NCBI RefSeq assembly: GCF_900100535.1
Contig: NZ_FNDG01000015.1
Location: 62,001 to 126,000, forward strand
Length of the DNA stretch: 64,000 nucleotides
Direction: 5' to 3'
Origin: Phytopseudomonas flavescens
GTDB lineage: Bacteria; Pseudomonadota; Gammaproteobacteria; Pseudomonadales; Pseudomonadaceae
Part shown: piece by piece, positions 1-9,036 of the stretch
Numbering within the stretch: position 1 is the first letter of the stretch
Layout of the letters: each line of letters opens with the position of its first letter
Position numbers and translations under genes: made by a program
Notes under the pieces: model-generated
Seen by the model: only the letters and a program-made list of their open reading frames with translations
The model's database searches: none
Told to the model about the DNA's origin: nothing

Positions 1-1470
1 CCGCGAGAAGGCCAGCAACTGGCCGGTCAGCTTGGCGCCGCGCTCGCCAGCGTCGGTGATGTTCTGCAGGCGGCTGCGTGCCTTGTCCAGCGTGCCTCTC
101 TCCAGGTCGCGGATGAGGAAGCTGGTGCTGGTCAACACCACGGTCAGCAGGTTGTTGAAGTCGTGGGCCACGCCGGCGGTGAGCTGGCCGATCGCTTCCA
201 GTCTTTGCATCTGTTGCAGCGTCGCTTCGACGCGCTCGCGTTCGGCGATTTGCTCGCGCAGTTGCTGGTTGGTGGCAGCCAGTTCCTCGACCACCGTCCT
301 TTCGTGGGTGATGTCGCGCACGGCGGCGTAGAGCAGGTCGTCTTCGCGCACCAGAATCCATGACAGCCAGTGATAATCGCCGCTGGCGTGGCGCAGGCGA
401 TTGACGAAACGCACCGAGACGTTTTCCGAGGTCACCTGCCCGATCTGTTCCAGCGTGTCGTCGAGATCCTCGGGGTGCACCAGTTCCCACAACGGCCCCT
501 TGAGCAGCTCCTGGCGCGACCAGCCGAGGGTCTGTTCCCAGGCCGGGTTCAGTGCGCTGGGGCGCATGTCGAGACGCAGTACGGCGAGCAGGTCGCGGGA
601 CAGTTCCCAGTTGCGGTCGCGCTCGCGGGTGCGCTTTTCGACACGTTCACCGAGCATGTCGTTGAGCCGCAGCAGGGCTTCGTTGGCCTGTTTCTGTTCG
701 GTGATGTCATGCAGCACGCCGAGGAAACGCGCGCAGTGGCCGTTTTCGAAGAAGGCCTGGCCACGAGCGGAAATCCAGCGCTCGCTGCCGTTGCTCAGGG
801 GCAGGCGGAATTCGGCCTGGAACTCGTTGCCGGTATCCGACGCCAGGGCCTCGCCCACACGCTGCTGCAAGTGCGCAAGATCGTCCGCATGGCAGCGGCT
901 GTAGAACATCGCCATGTCGACCTCTGCGCCGGGCGGCAGCTCGTAGAGTGCCCGGCAGCGCTCGTCCCAGACCATGGTGTCGGTCGCCGGCAGGTAGTCC
1001 CACATGCCCATGCGCGCCGCGCCAATGGCCAGCCGTGCACGGGCTTCGACCGACTGCAGCGTGTCTTCGACGCGGCGCCGCTCCCGTCGCTCGTGAACCT
1101 CGGCCATGGCGCGGTCGACGGCCTTGGGCAGAAACGGCAGGTTCTGCTTGAGCACGTAGTCGACGGCGCCCAGGCGCATCATCTCCACCGCGTGTTCTTC
1201 ACCGAACATGCCGGACAGGAAGATGAAGGGCGTCTCTGGCGCCAGGCGGCGAGCCACCTCCAGTGCCTGAGCCCCCGACGAGCCCGGCAGCAGGTAATCG
1301 GACAGGATCAGGTCGAAGTGGTCCTTCTGCAGTGCCTGTTCGGCAGCCAGGTGGTCGTAGACCAGCGTGCAGGCGACCGACAATCCGTTGCGTTCGAGGG
1401 TGAGCAGGGCCAGTTCCGCATCACGCGGACTGTCTTCGATGAACAGCAGTCTCAAGGGGTCGAACGGCAT
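1..1470 (-). CDS. Hybrid sensor histidine kinase (REC-PAS-PAS-HisKA), partial at left edge
   Basis: Read on the minus strand from an ATG at 1470 and open to base 1, so the C-terminal ATPase part is missing. The 490 visible residues begin with a receiver domain (acidic pair E12/D13, probable phosphoacceptor D58 in the LSDYLLPG stretch, conserved K in YVLKQ). Two PAS-like segments follow (about 150-270 and 290-400), then a coiled coil and a HisKA H-box, HDFNNLL, with H436. It lies 61 bp downstream of the Rcp1-type regulator and shares its direction, so it is probably the third gene of the phytochrome operon. An N-terminal receiver on a kinase suggests that it takes phosphoryl groups from the upstream proteins; this is inference. 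The family call is firm; the ligand is unknown. Confidence 0.85.
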   Translation of the reverse strand, partial: MPFDPLRLLFIEDSPRDAELALLTLERNGLSVACTLVYDHLAAEQALQKDHFDLILSDYLLPGSSGAQALEVARRLAPETPFIFLSGMFGEEHAVEMMRLGAVDYVLKQNLPFLPKAVDRAMAEVHERRERRRVEDTLQSVEARARLAIGAARMGMWDYLPATDTMVWDERCRALYELPPGAEVDMAMFYSRCHADDLAHLQQRVGEALASDTGNEFQAEFRLPLSNGSERWISARGQAFFENGHCARFLGVLHDITEQKQANEALLRLNDMLGERVEKRTRERDRNWELSRDLLAVLRLDMRPSALNPAWEQTLGWSRQELLKGPLWELVHPEDLDDTLEQIGQVTSENVSVRFVNRLRHASGDYHWLSWILVREDDLLYAAVRDITHERTVVEELAATNQQLREQIAERERVEATLQQMQRLEAIGQLTAGVAHDFNNLLTVVLTSTSFLIRDLERGTLDKARSRLQNITDAGERGAKLTGQLLAFSR

Positions 1471-1531
1471 GTAGAAAGTCGTCGGTTACTGTCTGTGGTT
1501 GCCTCGCCCGGCAGGCGAAGCGTTGTGTCTG

Positions 1532-2017
1532 TCAGTCGTTATCGGATGGTGCGTCTATATCGGCTACGCGCCGCTGCAGGCGCAGCGAGCCGGGAGGCGG
1601 CTCGTTGAGCACCGCCCAGAATATACCCAGGTCGGAAATCGCCGAGACGAACGCCTTGAATTCGACTGGCTTGACGACGTAAGCGTTCACGTTCAATTCG
1701 TAGGCACGATGCAGGTCAGGGCCTTCGCGGGAGGACGTGAGCATGACGATCGGCAGGCTGCGCAGCTCGGGCGTGTTGCGCACCACCTGCAGCACCTCGA
1801 GGCCGTCGACCTTGGGCAGCTTGAGGTCGAGCATCATGATCGCCGGGTTGCCGGGCAGCCGGTCGGCGTGGTCGCCGCGGCGGAACAGGTAGTCCAGCGC
1901 TTCGGCGCCGTCACGCATGATGATCACATCATTGGCCAGTTGGCTGCGTTCCAGGGCTATCAGGGTCAGCTCCAGGTCGTGGGGGTTGTCCTCGACCAAC
2001 AGAATCGGTTTGAGCAT
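1532..2017 (-). CDS. Rcp1-type single-domain response regulator
   Basis: 161 residues forming one receiver domain: acidic pocket E9/D10, phosphoacceptor D64 (MMLDLKLP), T/S switch in VMLTSS and lysine in VVKPVEF. There is no output domain. Receivers of this Rcp1 type are classic partners of phytochrome kinases. The start has an AGGA-type ribosome site and lies 16 bp after the bphP stop, supporting cotranscription. By analogy it should be phosphorylated by the bacteriophytochrome and pass the signal by protein contact, possibly to the hybrid kinase downstream. Confidence 0.9.
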   Translation of the reverse strand: MLKPILLVEDNPHDLELTLIALERSQLANDVIIMRDGAEALDYLFRRGDHADRLPGNPAIMMLDLKLPKVDGLEVLQVVRNTPELRSLPIVMLTSSREGPDLHRAYELNVNAYVVKPVEFKAFVSAISDLGIFWAVLNEPPPGSLRLQRRVADIDAPSDND

Positions 2018-2033
2018 TCAAGTCCTCGTCCCG

Positions 2034-4289
2034 TCACACAAGAGCGGGTTGGTGGCGTTTGGGCAACGCGAAATAGAAGGTAGCGCCCTGGTCGACAACG
2101 CCCTCTGCCCAGACACGCCCATCGTGGCGCTCGATTATACGCCGTACGCTGGCCAGGCCTATGCCGGTGCCCTCGAATTCCTCCATACGGTGCAGGCGCT
2201 GGAAGACCCCGAAGAGTTTGTCGACGTAATCCATGTTGAAGCCGACGCCGTTGTCGCGAACGAACACCACCACTTCGTCGGCGGTTTCCTGGGCGCCGAT
2301 GACGATGACCGCCGGGTTGCGCTCGCGGCTGTACTTGATGGCGTTGGCCAGCAGGTTACGCAGCGCCAGGTGCAGAAACGCCGCATCGGCGACCACCGTC
2401 GGCAGTGGCTGCACGTGCCATTCCAGGTTTCGACCCTGATAGTCGGGTTTCATTTCCTCGCGGATCGAATCGAACAGGGCCTGCAGATTGACCTCGCACA
2501 TGCGCAGCGCCGAGCGGCCCATCTGCGAAAAGCTCAGCAGGTTGTCCACCAGGGTGCCGGCGAAGCGTGCCGACTCTTCGATGTGCTCGAGGAACCGCAG
2601 GCCGCGCTCCGACAGCTTGGGGCCCTCGAAATCGCCGAGCAGCTCGGCGTAGCCGGCGATATGCCGCAAGGGCGCGCGCAGGTCGTGGGACACGCTGTAG
2701 GAAAAGGCTTCCAGCTCCTTGTTGGACTTTTTCAGGTCGCTGCTCAGCTGGGCCATTTCCTCGGCCTTGCGTAGCACGATGCCGAGTACCGCGACACGCA
2801 GCTCGAGGGCGCTTTCCGCCTCCTGCGGGTGCCAGGGTGCGGAAAAGCCGGCGACCCGTTCCTGCCAGCGCGCGAAGCTGTTGCGTGGGTTGAGCACGCC
2901 GCTGGCGGCGATGGACTTTTCCGGTTTGCCGGCCCAGTCGACGACGCGCGTCTGCTCCGGCTTGAACCAGATCAGGTAATGGGAATGCAGTTCGGAAATC
3001 GCCACCGACAGCACGCCGCCGACATGCCTGGCGAGCTCCGGCAGCTCGGCGATGTCGCGGCCGACATTATCGGTCTGGAACAGGTCTTCGCCGCGGGCGC
3101 CCAGCCACTGCGCCAGTGCGTTGACCAGGTGCCGCGGCGGGGTGTCGCCGAGCAGGTCGCAGTGCGATGCGCTGATGATCGCCGCGCCGCTGGCCTGGGC
3201 GAAGCCGAGGAAGGTGTCGGGCATCGACAGCAGGCCATCGCTGACGCTGTCGCGATCGGCCATGGCCGAGAGCATCTGCACGATATGCCGGCGCAACTGC
3301 AGCAAGTGCTGGGTGCGCGCCTGGGCGATCTTCGCCTCGATCTGCAGCGACAGCATCCGTCCCAGCAGTTCGCAGGCAGTACGGGTCTGGAAACCGACCG
3401 GGCGGGCTTCGGCGTGGTGGCAGGAAATCAGCCCCCAGAGCTGCCCCTCGACCACGATGGAGATCGACATCGAGGCGATGGTCTGCATGTTGCGCATGTA
3501 TTGCAGGTGCACGGGCGACACGCTACGCAACGCGGCATGGCTGAGATCCAGCGGTTTGCCGGTCGTCGGGTTGAGCGGGGGGCACAGCGGCGAGGGCTGG
3601 TAGTTGGCATCCTCGATCACGCGGATGCGGTTGCCGATGTACAACGCGCGAGCCTGGGTCGGGATGTCCGAGGCGGGAAAACTGAGGCCCAGGTAACTGG
3701 GGTACCCCGGGTCGAGGCACTCGGCGAGCACCAGGCCGTTGCCCTCGGCATCGAAGCTGTAGGCCTTGACCCGGCCGAAACCGGTGATGCGCTTGACCTC
3801 GTCCACCGACAGGCGGCACAACTCGTCGATGTCCTCGGCACTCTGCAGGTGGCCGATGAAGGTGCGCACCACCGGATAGAGGTTGTTGTAAGCCGCGATC
3901 ACGTTGCTGGTCGGTTCGAACTCGGCGATCAGCACGCCATCGTAGTGGTGCGCCATCATGGCGATCAGTTGGTTGCTGCGCGTGCCCTGCAGGAAGCGCA
4001 CGTCGCCGATGTGCAACGGCGCGGTTTCATCCGGTGAGAGCTGGGCCAGGCGCTCGGCCAGCGAGGCGCTGTCTTCGAACAGCGCGTCGAGGTGCTGGCC
4101 CAGCAGTTGCTCTGCAGCGAGGCCTAGCCACTCGGCGACGTTCGCACTCACCTGCAGCACCGTCAGCGCCTGCTCGTCGAGCACCATGAGGAATCCCTGG
4201 GGCTGGATGCTGCCGGGAGTCTGGATCGGCTCCTTGGCGCAGTTGGCGATCGCGCTGCTCAATGAGGTGATGGTTTCGCTGGACGCCAA
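2034..4289 (-). CDS. bphP: Bacteriophytochrome histidine kinase
   Basis: Red/far-red light sensor kinase. Order: PAS with the biliverdin-attaching cysteine in NCAKEPIQTPG, GAF with the FPASDIP motif and the SCHH histidine region, PHY, HisKA with YSVSHDLRAP (H535 from the chosen start), and HATPase with NLLANAIKYS and GTGIGLASV. I chose the TTG at 4289 because AAGGAG lies exactly 6 nt upstream. That gives 751 aa and puts the chromophore cysteine at residue 17, close to its place in other Pseudomonas BphP proteins. A GTG at 4358 or an ATG at 4322 would add 23 or 11 residues but has poorer ribosome sites. No heme oxygenase (bphO) is next to it here, so biliverdin must be made from elsewhere. Confidence 0.93.
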   Translation of the reverse strand: MASSETITSLSSAIANCAKEPIQTPGSIQPQGFLMVLDEQALTVLQVSANVAEWLGLAAEQLLGQHLDALFEDSASLAERLAQLSPDETAPLHIGDVRFLQGTRSNQLIAMMAHHYDGVLIAEFEPTSNVIAAYNNLYPVVRTFIGHLQSAEDIDELCRLSVDEVKRITGFGRVKAYSFDAEGNGLVLAECLDPGYPSYLGLSFPASDIPTQARALYIGNRIRVIEDANYQPSPLCPPLNPTTGKPLDLSHAALRSVSPVHLQYMRNMQTIASMSISIVVEGQLWGLISCHHAEARPVGFQTRTACELLGRMLSLQIEAKIAQARTQHLLQLRRHIVQMLSAMADRDSVSDGLLSMPDTFLGFAQASGAAIISASHCDLLGDTPPRHLVNALAQWLGARGEDLFQTDNVGRDIAELPELARHVGGVLSVAISELHSHYLIWFKPEQTRVVDWAGKPEKSIAASGVLNPRNSFARWQERVAGFSAPWHPQEAESALELRVAVLGIVLRKAEEMAQLSSDLKKSNKELEAFSYSVSHDLRAPLRHIAGYAELLGDFEGPKLSERGLRFLEHIEESARFAGTLVDNLLSFSQMGRSALRMCEVNLQALFDSIREEMKPDYQGRNLEWHVQPLPTVVADAAFLHLALRNLLANAIKYSRERNPAVIVIGAQETADEVVVFVRDNGVGFNMDYVDKLFGVFQRLHRMEEFEGTGIGLASVRRIIERHDGRVWAEGVVDQGATFYFALPKRHQPALV

Positions 4290-4605
4290 GACGTTCTCCT
4301 TCGGTTCCAGGCCGGTCTGCATGAACGGTCTCGAGGGCGGGTGCGGTGGGGCAGGCACGCCAGTCCCCGTGGACGTTCGCGTTGTGCGGTTCTGCCCGAC
4401 AGTCGCCCTGCGCGGGCAGTCTGCACGCTCTCAGGGGCTGGGTAAACCGTAATACGGTGTAATCAGTGGAATGCAGCGACTCGCCCCGACCGCCGGGTAG
4501 CGAGGAACTTCGCAGCGCCGCAGGTCTCTCAAAACGGTCCGTCGTGTCGACGGATTGCAACATTTCCCAGGCAGGCTGCCTGCATCCGCCAACACGAGAG
4601 CCCCC
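4290..4605. other. Intergenic region between bphP and the SdiA-regulated gene
   Basis: The divergent region must hold promoters for the leftward phytochrome operon and the rightward gene at 4606. I see only a short palindrome (CCGTAATACGG, 4447-4457) and no convincing box for a named regulator. The AAGGAG ribosome site of bphP lies at its left edge. Confidence 0.4.
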
Positions 4606-5541
4606 ATGATATCTGTTGCCAAACGGGCCTTTTCCCGTCTGCCCGTCCTGCGCCCATGGGCGTGGCTGCTGTTGCTGATCCTGCTGGTCGCCGGTTATCA
4701 GGTGCGCGCCCTGCATCTGGACGACCGTTTTTACTACTGGCTGACCACCCCGGCAGTCTCGCAGTGGGCGCCGAACAGCCTGCTCTCCCATCGCTACCAG
4801 GTCCAGGTGGATGCCAAGGTGGTCGCTGGCGTCGGCGACAACCTCTCGGGCCTGAGCTACGACGACCAGCGCGACCAGCTCTGGGCGGTGCTCAACAACC
4901 CTGAAGAGCTGCTGGCCATGAGTAAGGACGGCGAGGTGCTGGCACGCTACCCGCTCAGCGGTTTCAGCGATGTCGAAGGGGTGACCTACCTGGGTGACGG
5001 CATGCTGCTGCTCGCCGAGGAACGTGAACATGCGCTGGTGGTGGTGCCGGTGCCAGAGCGGGCCGGCGCCCTGTTCCGCGAGGATTACCGCGCCCTGACC
5101 CTGGGCATCCAGCGGGACGGCAACCAGGGTTTCGAGGGGGTGGGTTACGATCGTACGCGGGACCGGTTGTTCGTGATCAAGGAGCACTCGCCCATGAAGC
5201 TCTATGAAATCCGTGGTTTCAAAGCCAGCGTGGGTGGCGACTTCGGCCTGGAAGTCATCGACCACGACGACTGGATTCGCGATTCGGTGTTCGCCTCGGA
5301 CCTGTCGTCGGTGCATTTCGACGAGCATACCGGTCACCTGGCACTGCTCAGCGACGAGTCGAAGCGGATCATGGAACTGGATGCGGACAACGGCGAGCTG
5401 ATCGGCTTCCGCACCCTCGACAGCGACTTCGCCGGCCTCGGCAAGGCGGTGCCCCAGGGCGAAGGCATGACCTTCGACGATCAAGGCAACCTTTATATCG
5501 TCAGCGAACCCAACCTGTTCTATCGCTTCGGGCGCGGTTAG
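4606..5541 (+). CDS. SdiA-regulated domain protein, membrane-anchored beta-propeller
   Basis: 311 residues starting at the ATG at 4606, with a GAGAG ribosome site. A basic N-terminus and one hydrophobic helix (about residues 15-33) anchor it in the inner membrane, leaving a periplasmic domain. That domain has repeated blade-like stretches (NLSGLSYDDQRDQLWAV, DVEGVTYLGDG, GFEGVGYDRTRDRLFVI, GEGMTFDDQGNLYIVSE) typical of the SdiA-regulated/esterase-like phytase-type propeller family. The substrate is unknown; Ca2+ binding is plausible for the family. It stands alone between a divergent operon and repeat sequence. Confidence 0.8.
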   Translation: MISVAKRAFSRLPVLRPWAWLLLLILLVAGYQVRALHLDDRFYYWLTTPAVSQWAPNSLLSHRYQVQVDAKVVAGVGDNLSGLSYDDQRDQLWAVLNNPEELLAMSKDGEVLARYPLSGFSDVEGVTYLGDGMLLLAEEREHALVVVPVPERAGALFREDYRALTLGIQRDGNQGFEGVGYDRTRDRLFVIKEHSPMKLYEIRGFKASVGGDFGLEVIDHDDWIRDSVFASDLSSVHFDEHTGHLALLSDESKRIMELDADNGELIGFRTLDSDFAGLGKAVPQGEGMTFDDQGNLYIVSEPNLFYRFGRG

Positions 5542-5570
5542 CAGAGCGCGGCCGGAGCCGCGAGCCATGT

Positions 5571-5594
5571 TCGCCGGCTAGCCGGCTCCTACAG
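5571..5594. repeat. Pseudomonas REP palindrome
   Basis: GCCGGCTAGCCGGCTCC followed by TACAG is the usual core of Pseudomonas REP elements, found between genes and probably affecting mRNA ends. It lies 30 bp after the stop of the preceding gene. Confidence 0.7.
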
Positions 5595-5612
5595 ATTCGA
5601 GGGAGCCTGGCC

Positions 5613-5645
5613 GTAGGGTGCAAGACGCTCTGTTCTTACACCATC
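5613..5645 (+). repeat. Half copy of a palindromic intergenic repeat
   Basis: GTAGGGTG, then a GACGCTCT-containing stretch and ACACCATCGC, match the left arm of the full 76-bp palindrome at 14251-14326. The second arm is absent, so this looks like a decayed half element. Confidence 0.5.
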
Positions 5646-5681
5646 GCCGCACCGCCCTCTATGGATACTGCCGCTGCGGCC

Positions 5682-6245
5682 CTAGCGCGGCGGATACTGG
5701 CTCAGCACCCGGCCGACGGTTTCACGGATCACCGTCTCGCGTTGGGCGGGGTTGCCCTCGTCATTGCGCATGATGCGTTCGTCACTGCCGCGCCAGACCA
5801 GCTTGCCGTCCTTGCCGTCGAGCAGGTCGACCTGCACGGTGGCGACCTTGTAATCGAGGGTGCGGGTCTCGTTATAGGCCGGGCTGCCCCAGTAATTGCC
5901 CCAATAGCCGCCGAAGCCGCCACCAAAGCCGGTGCTGACCTGCTGCTGGCGCTGGTCGACGATCAACCACACCTGCACGCGCAGGTCTGCCGAGGTGCCA
6001 GCCGCGGCGGGGCGAAGGCCGCGCTGGTCGAGCTGCTCGCTCACCGCGCCGCGCAGGCGCCGCTCGGTCAGGTCACTGCGAATACGTGGATCGTTGGGCT
6101 TGTACTGCACGGCCGGCTCCTGCCAGCTCCAACTGCGGTAGCCGGCGAAGTCGCGACTGGCATCGAAGTCACGGTTGACCTGCTGGCTCTGGCAGGCGCC
6201 GAGCAGCAACAGGACGGGGATCAACAGCACAGGCAGGCGGCGCAT
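5682..6245 (-). CDS. DUF4136 lipoprotein
   Basis: 187 residues. A lipoprotein signal ends in a lipobox (LLLLGAC, lipidated C18), so it should be anchored to a membrane and exposed to the periplasm. The mature part has the DUF4136 hallmarks: a RDFAGYRSWSW stretch, an LRVQVW strand and a C-terminal helix. A central glycine/aromatic stretch (GFGGGFGGYWGNYWGSP) looks disordered. Its neighbour at 6279 is a paralogue in the same direction, so the pair arose by tandem duplication. Role unknown; members are outer-membrane lipoproteins. Confidence 0.85.
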   Translation of the reverse strand: MRRLPVLLIPVLLLLGACQSQQVNRDFDASRDFAGYRSWSWQEPAVQYKPNDPRIRSDLTERRLRGAVSEQLDQRGLRPAAAGTSADLRVQVWLIVDQRQQQVSTGFGGGFGGYWGNYWGSPAYNETRTLDYKVATVQVDLLDGKDGKLVWRGSDERIMRNDEGNPAQRETVIRETVGRVLSQYPPR

Positions 6246-6278
6246 AAGGGTTCTCCTGAATCGGTCAGAAATCGAGGG

Positions 6279-6902
6279 TCATGCCGGTGGGTATTCGCCA
6301 AGGGCGTTGCTGACCGCCTTGCGCAGGGCCTCGGCGCGTTCGGATTGGCTGCCGCTGCTGCGCATTTCTGCCTGCCCGCTCCACACCTGTTCCCCGCTGC
6401 GGCCGTCGAAGAAGTCGATACGCACCACCACGACCTCTTCTTCGTAGGTACGAGTCAGCGGAACGCGGGTACCCACACCGACACCATTGCCGTAATAGCC
6501 GCGGTTGCCGTAGCTGCCGTAGCCACCTCCATAGTAGGGGTCGTAGCGGTCGGCGACCTGGCGGACGCGGCGTTCCAGGCGTGTGTCGGTGCGCACCTTG
6601 AGATCGGCCGCAGCGCTGCCCTGGGCGGGGCGCAGCCCCCGCTGATCGAGGGCATTGTTGAGGGCCTCCTGCAGCAGGTCCGCGCTGGCCCAGGCGTTGC
6701 CCGCCGGGCGTTGCTGCCAGGTCCAGCTGCGGTAGGCCGCGTAGTCGCGGGGGGCGGCAGGGTAGGCGCTCTTGTCGAAGTGGCTGGCCGCACCGGCCGG
6801 GGCCGGGGCCGGGGGCAGCGGCAGCGAGTCCGTGCGGTACGGGTTCTGGCTCTGGCAGGCCGCCAGGGCGGTGGTGAGCAGCAACAGCGCGATGCGTTTC
6901 AT
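6279..6902 (-). CDS. DUF4136 lipoprotein (paralogue)
   Basis: 207 residues from the ATG at 6902, chosen for the CAGGAG ribosome site just upstream. The signal peptide ends in LTTALAAC (lipobox). The mature protein has a proline/alanine linker, then a DUF4136 domain (AAYRSWTW, DLKVRTDTRLERR) with a glycine/tyrosine-rich insert similar to that of the neighbour at 5682. The 33-bp gap between the two suggests cotranscription. Function unknown. Confidence 0.85.
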   Translation of the reverse strand: MKRIALLLLTTALAACQSQNPYRTDSLPLPPAPAPAGAASHFDKSAYPAAPRDYAAYRSWTWQQRPAGNAWASADLLQEALNNALDQRGLRPAQGSAAADLKVRTDTRLERRVRQVADRYDPYYGGGYGSYGNRGYYGNGVGVGTRVPLTRTYEEEVVVVRIDFFDGRSGEQVWSGQAEMRSSGSQSERAEALRKAVSNALGEYPPA

Positions 6903-6927
6903 GCGGTTCTCCTGGCAGAGCAGGCGT

Positions 6928-7677
6928 TCAGCGCGGCCGGCAGATCCAGTGCAGGTAGCGTCCGAGTCCGGCGAAGGCCGGGTGGCGGCGGTGGGCCAAC
7001 TCCATGTCCAGCAGGTCGGCGAGTTCCGCCTTGGCCTGGAACTCCCGTGGCATGTAATCATGAAATACCCGCACGCCGCTCTGCTGTTCGACCTGCCAGT
7101 GCTCGGCAAGTTGCGCTGCCAGCTCCCGGGGATCGAGGGGACGCTGCGGCGTGAGGCTTTGCTTTTCGCCAGCGAACTCTGCCCTGCGCAGCTTGCGCAG
7201 GTGGCCCTTGAGCAGGTTGCGGTAGATCAGCGCATCCTTGTTGTAGAAGGCCAGCGACAGCCAGCCATCGGCCGCGGTCAGGCCATGCAGGGCGGGCAGG
7301 ATGGCGGCCGGCTCGGCCAGCCATTCGAGCACCGCATGGCAGACGACCAGGTCGAAGGGGGCCTCGAAGCGTCCCGGCAGCTCCTGCCACGGCGCGTTAA
7401 TGAAGGTTGCCGCCACACCGGCCTCGGCGAAGCGTTGGCGTGCGCCGGCGAGCATGGGTTCGGCGGGTTCTGCCAGGGTCACCTGATGACCACGTCGAGC
7501 CAGCCACAGGGCCATATGGCCGAGCCCGGCGCCGACGTCGAGCACCCGCAGTGGGCGCTCGGGCAGTGCCTCGCTGAGGTCGGCCTGCAGCACGGCGAGG
7601 CGGATAGCGCCCTTGGCGCCGCCATAGATCTTTTCGGCGAAACGGGTCGCCAGCTCGTCGAAGTGACGGTCACTCAT
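6928..7677 (-). CDS. cmoM: tRNA 5-carboxymethoxyuridine methyltransferase CmoM
   Basis: 249 residues. A class I SAM methyltransferase fold: motif I VLDVGAGLGHMA (about 45-56), acidic TLAEPAEPM, motif IV DLVVCHAVLEW and the LSLAFYNKDA stretch typical of CmoM/SmtA. The family methylates cmo5U34 to mcmo5U in tRNAs that read several codons, in the cytoplasm. The ATG at 7677 overlaps the stop of the MazG-like gene upstream by 4 bp (ATGA), which fixes the start and shows translational coupling. Confidence 0.88.
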   Translation of the reverse strand: MSDRHFDELATRFAEKIYGGAKGAIRLAVLQADLSEALPERPLRVLDVGAGLGHMALWLARRGHQVTLAEPAEPMLAGARQRFAEAGVAATFINAPWQELPGRFEAPFDLVVCHAVLEWLAEPAAILPALHGLTAADGWLSLAFYNKDALIYRNLLKGHLRKLRRAEFAGEKQSLTPQRPLDPRELAAQLAEHWQVEQQSGVRVFHDYMPREFQAKAELADLLDMELAHRRHPAFAGLGRYLHWICRPR

Positions 7678-7979
7678 CGGCTGAACCGCCGTTCGCTGTC
7701 GGCCAGCTTGGCGCGAACCACTTGTTCCATGTCCAGGCCCAGCTCGCTGCACAGCAGGAGCAGATAAAGCACCACATCACCGATTTCCTGCCCGGCATGC
7801 TCGAGCTTGTCAGCCGGTAGGCTGCGCGACTGCTCCTCGCTGAGCCACTGGAAGATCTCCACCAGCTCGGCCATTTCCACGCTGGCCGCCATGGCGAGGT
7901 TCTTCGGCGCGTGGAATTGTCGCCAGTCGTTGCGATCACGAATGGCGTGCAGGCGAGCGGTGAGTTCGGCGATGTTCAT
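7674..7979 (-). CDS. MazG-like nucleotide pyrophosphohydrolase
   Basis: 101 residues, an all-helical MazG/dUTPase-superfamily protein: EMAELVEIFQWL supplies an ExxE-type metal site and EIGDVVLYLLLL the second ExxD half. Small single-domain members hydrolyse non-canonical or pyrimidine NTPs (iMazG/dCTPase type), so house-cleaning of nucleotide pools is likely. It is translationally coupled to cmoM by a 4-bp overlap. Confidence 0.87.
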   Translation of the reverse strand: MNIAELTARLHAIRDRNDWRQFHAPKNLAMAASVEMAELVEIFQWLSEEQSRSLPADKLEHAGQEIGDVVLYLLLLCSELGLDMEQVVRAKLADSERRFSR

Positions 7980-8020
7980 GCGGTGGCCCTAGGCATTAGC
8001 CACACATTCTTTCACGACGC

Positions 8021-8872
8021 TTATATGACCTGCCAGTACCCGGTCAAATGCGGCACGTCCTCTTTGCCGAGCAGGTCGAACTGGCCCTCGGCCGCCGGCA
8101 GGCTGGCACGCATGCGGATGCTGCTCGGCAGCAGCACCGGCTTCTGGAAGCGTACCTCGACGCTGTAGCCCGAGGGCGGCAGGTGCGCCTGCAGTGCTGC
8201 CAGGGCCCGCGCCTTGTTCCACAGGCCATGGGCGATGGCGCGCGGGAAGCCAAAGGGCTTGGCGCTCAGTGCCGACAGGTGGATGGGGTTGTAGTCGCCG
8301 GAGATCCGCGCATAGCGCCGGCCGATATTGGCCGGTGCCGGCCATTGAGTCAGCTCGTCCATCGGCAGGCTGGCCGGTTCGCTGCGGCCAACCGTCGGGC
8401 CGTCCAGCTTCATGCCCCGGCAGAGCAGGCGGCTGTCACCTTCCCATAGCAACCCGAGCTGGTCCTCGAGGCGGGTGATGACACTGAATACCGCGCCCTT
8501 GTCGTGGGGTGCCAGGTTGCTGGCCTCCACGCTGAGGGTAAAGGGGCCGAGCCCGGCCAGCTGGCGAATCACCCGGATACGGTTTTCCAGGTGTACCAGG
8601 CCGAGCAGCGGAAAGGGAAAGTCCGGCTCGCTGAGCAGTTTCATCTGCAGCGAGAAGGCCAGCACATGGGGATAGGTGGCCGGTAACCGGGCTTCGTCGC
8701 TGAAGCCGCACAGCGCGCGATAGCGGGCCAGGTGGCTGGCATCGACGCTGACCTGACAGCGCAACCCACGATGCGGCAACACCTTGCCGGTGATGCCACG
8801 GCGCAGCGCCGCGCGCAAGAGCAGGCCGGGCAGGGCCGGTGGTGTGTGCAGATCGAGCCATTCGGTTGCCAT
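8021..8872 (-). CDS. MaoC-like hot-dog dehydratase
   Basis: 283 residues from the ATG at 8872. The C-terminal half has the hydratase-2 motif: ISGDYNPIHLSALSAK then FPRAIAHGLW, where the Asp/His of DxNPxH are catalytic in (R)-specific enoyl-CoA hydratases. The N-terminal half looks like a degenerate second hot-dog domain. It lies 164 bp downstream of the FabG-like gene in the same direction, with a thiolase diverging beyond that. Together they look like a reductase/hydratase/thiolase set for acyl-CoA or acyl-ACP chemistry. Exact substrate unknown. Confidence 0.83.
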   Translation of the reverse strand: MATEWLDLHTPPALPGLLLRAALRRGITGKVLPHRGLRCQVSVDASHLARYRALCGFSDEARLPATYPHVLAFSLQMKLLSEPDFPFPLLGLVHLENRIRVIRQLAGLGPFTLSVEASNLAPHDKGAVFSVITRLEDQLGLLWEGDSRLLCRGMKLDGPTVGRSEPASLPMDELTQWPAPANIGRRYARISGDYNPIHLSALSAKPFGFPRAIAHGLWNKARALAALQAHLPPSGYSVEVRFQKPVLLPSSIRMRASLPAAEGQFDLLGKEDVPHLTGYWQVI

Positions 8873-9036
8873 CGTGCGCTCCGGTGCGAAATGAGTATCA
8901 GCCTGCTCCTGCCAGTATCTAGGACAGTCGCCAGCCACTATTGGTGCCGCTGCCCACGCCATCATGCCCCGCGCATCGCCGCGACGGTGCCGCTGGCGGG
9001 GCGATTCGCGTTTCCATGCCTGCGTTCGGCTGCCGA

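Noticed and set aside
370..1608. Long plus-strand open frame opposite the hybrid kinase
   Set aside because: It is an antisense shadow: the minus strand encodes a complete receiver/PAS/HisKA protein, while the plus-strand product has no recognisable domain.
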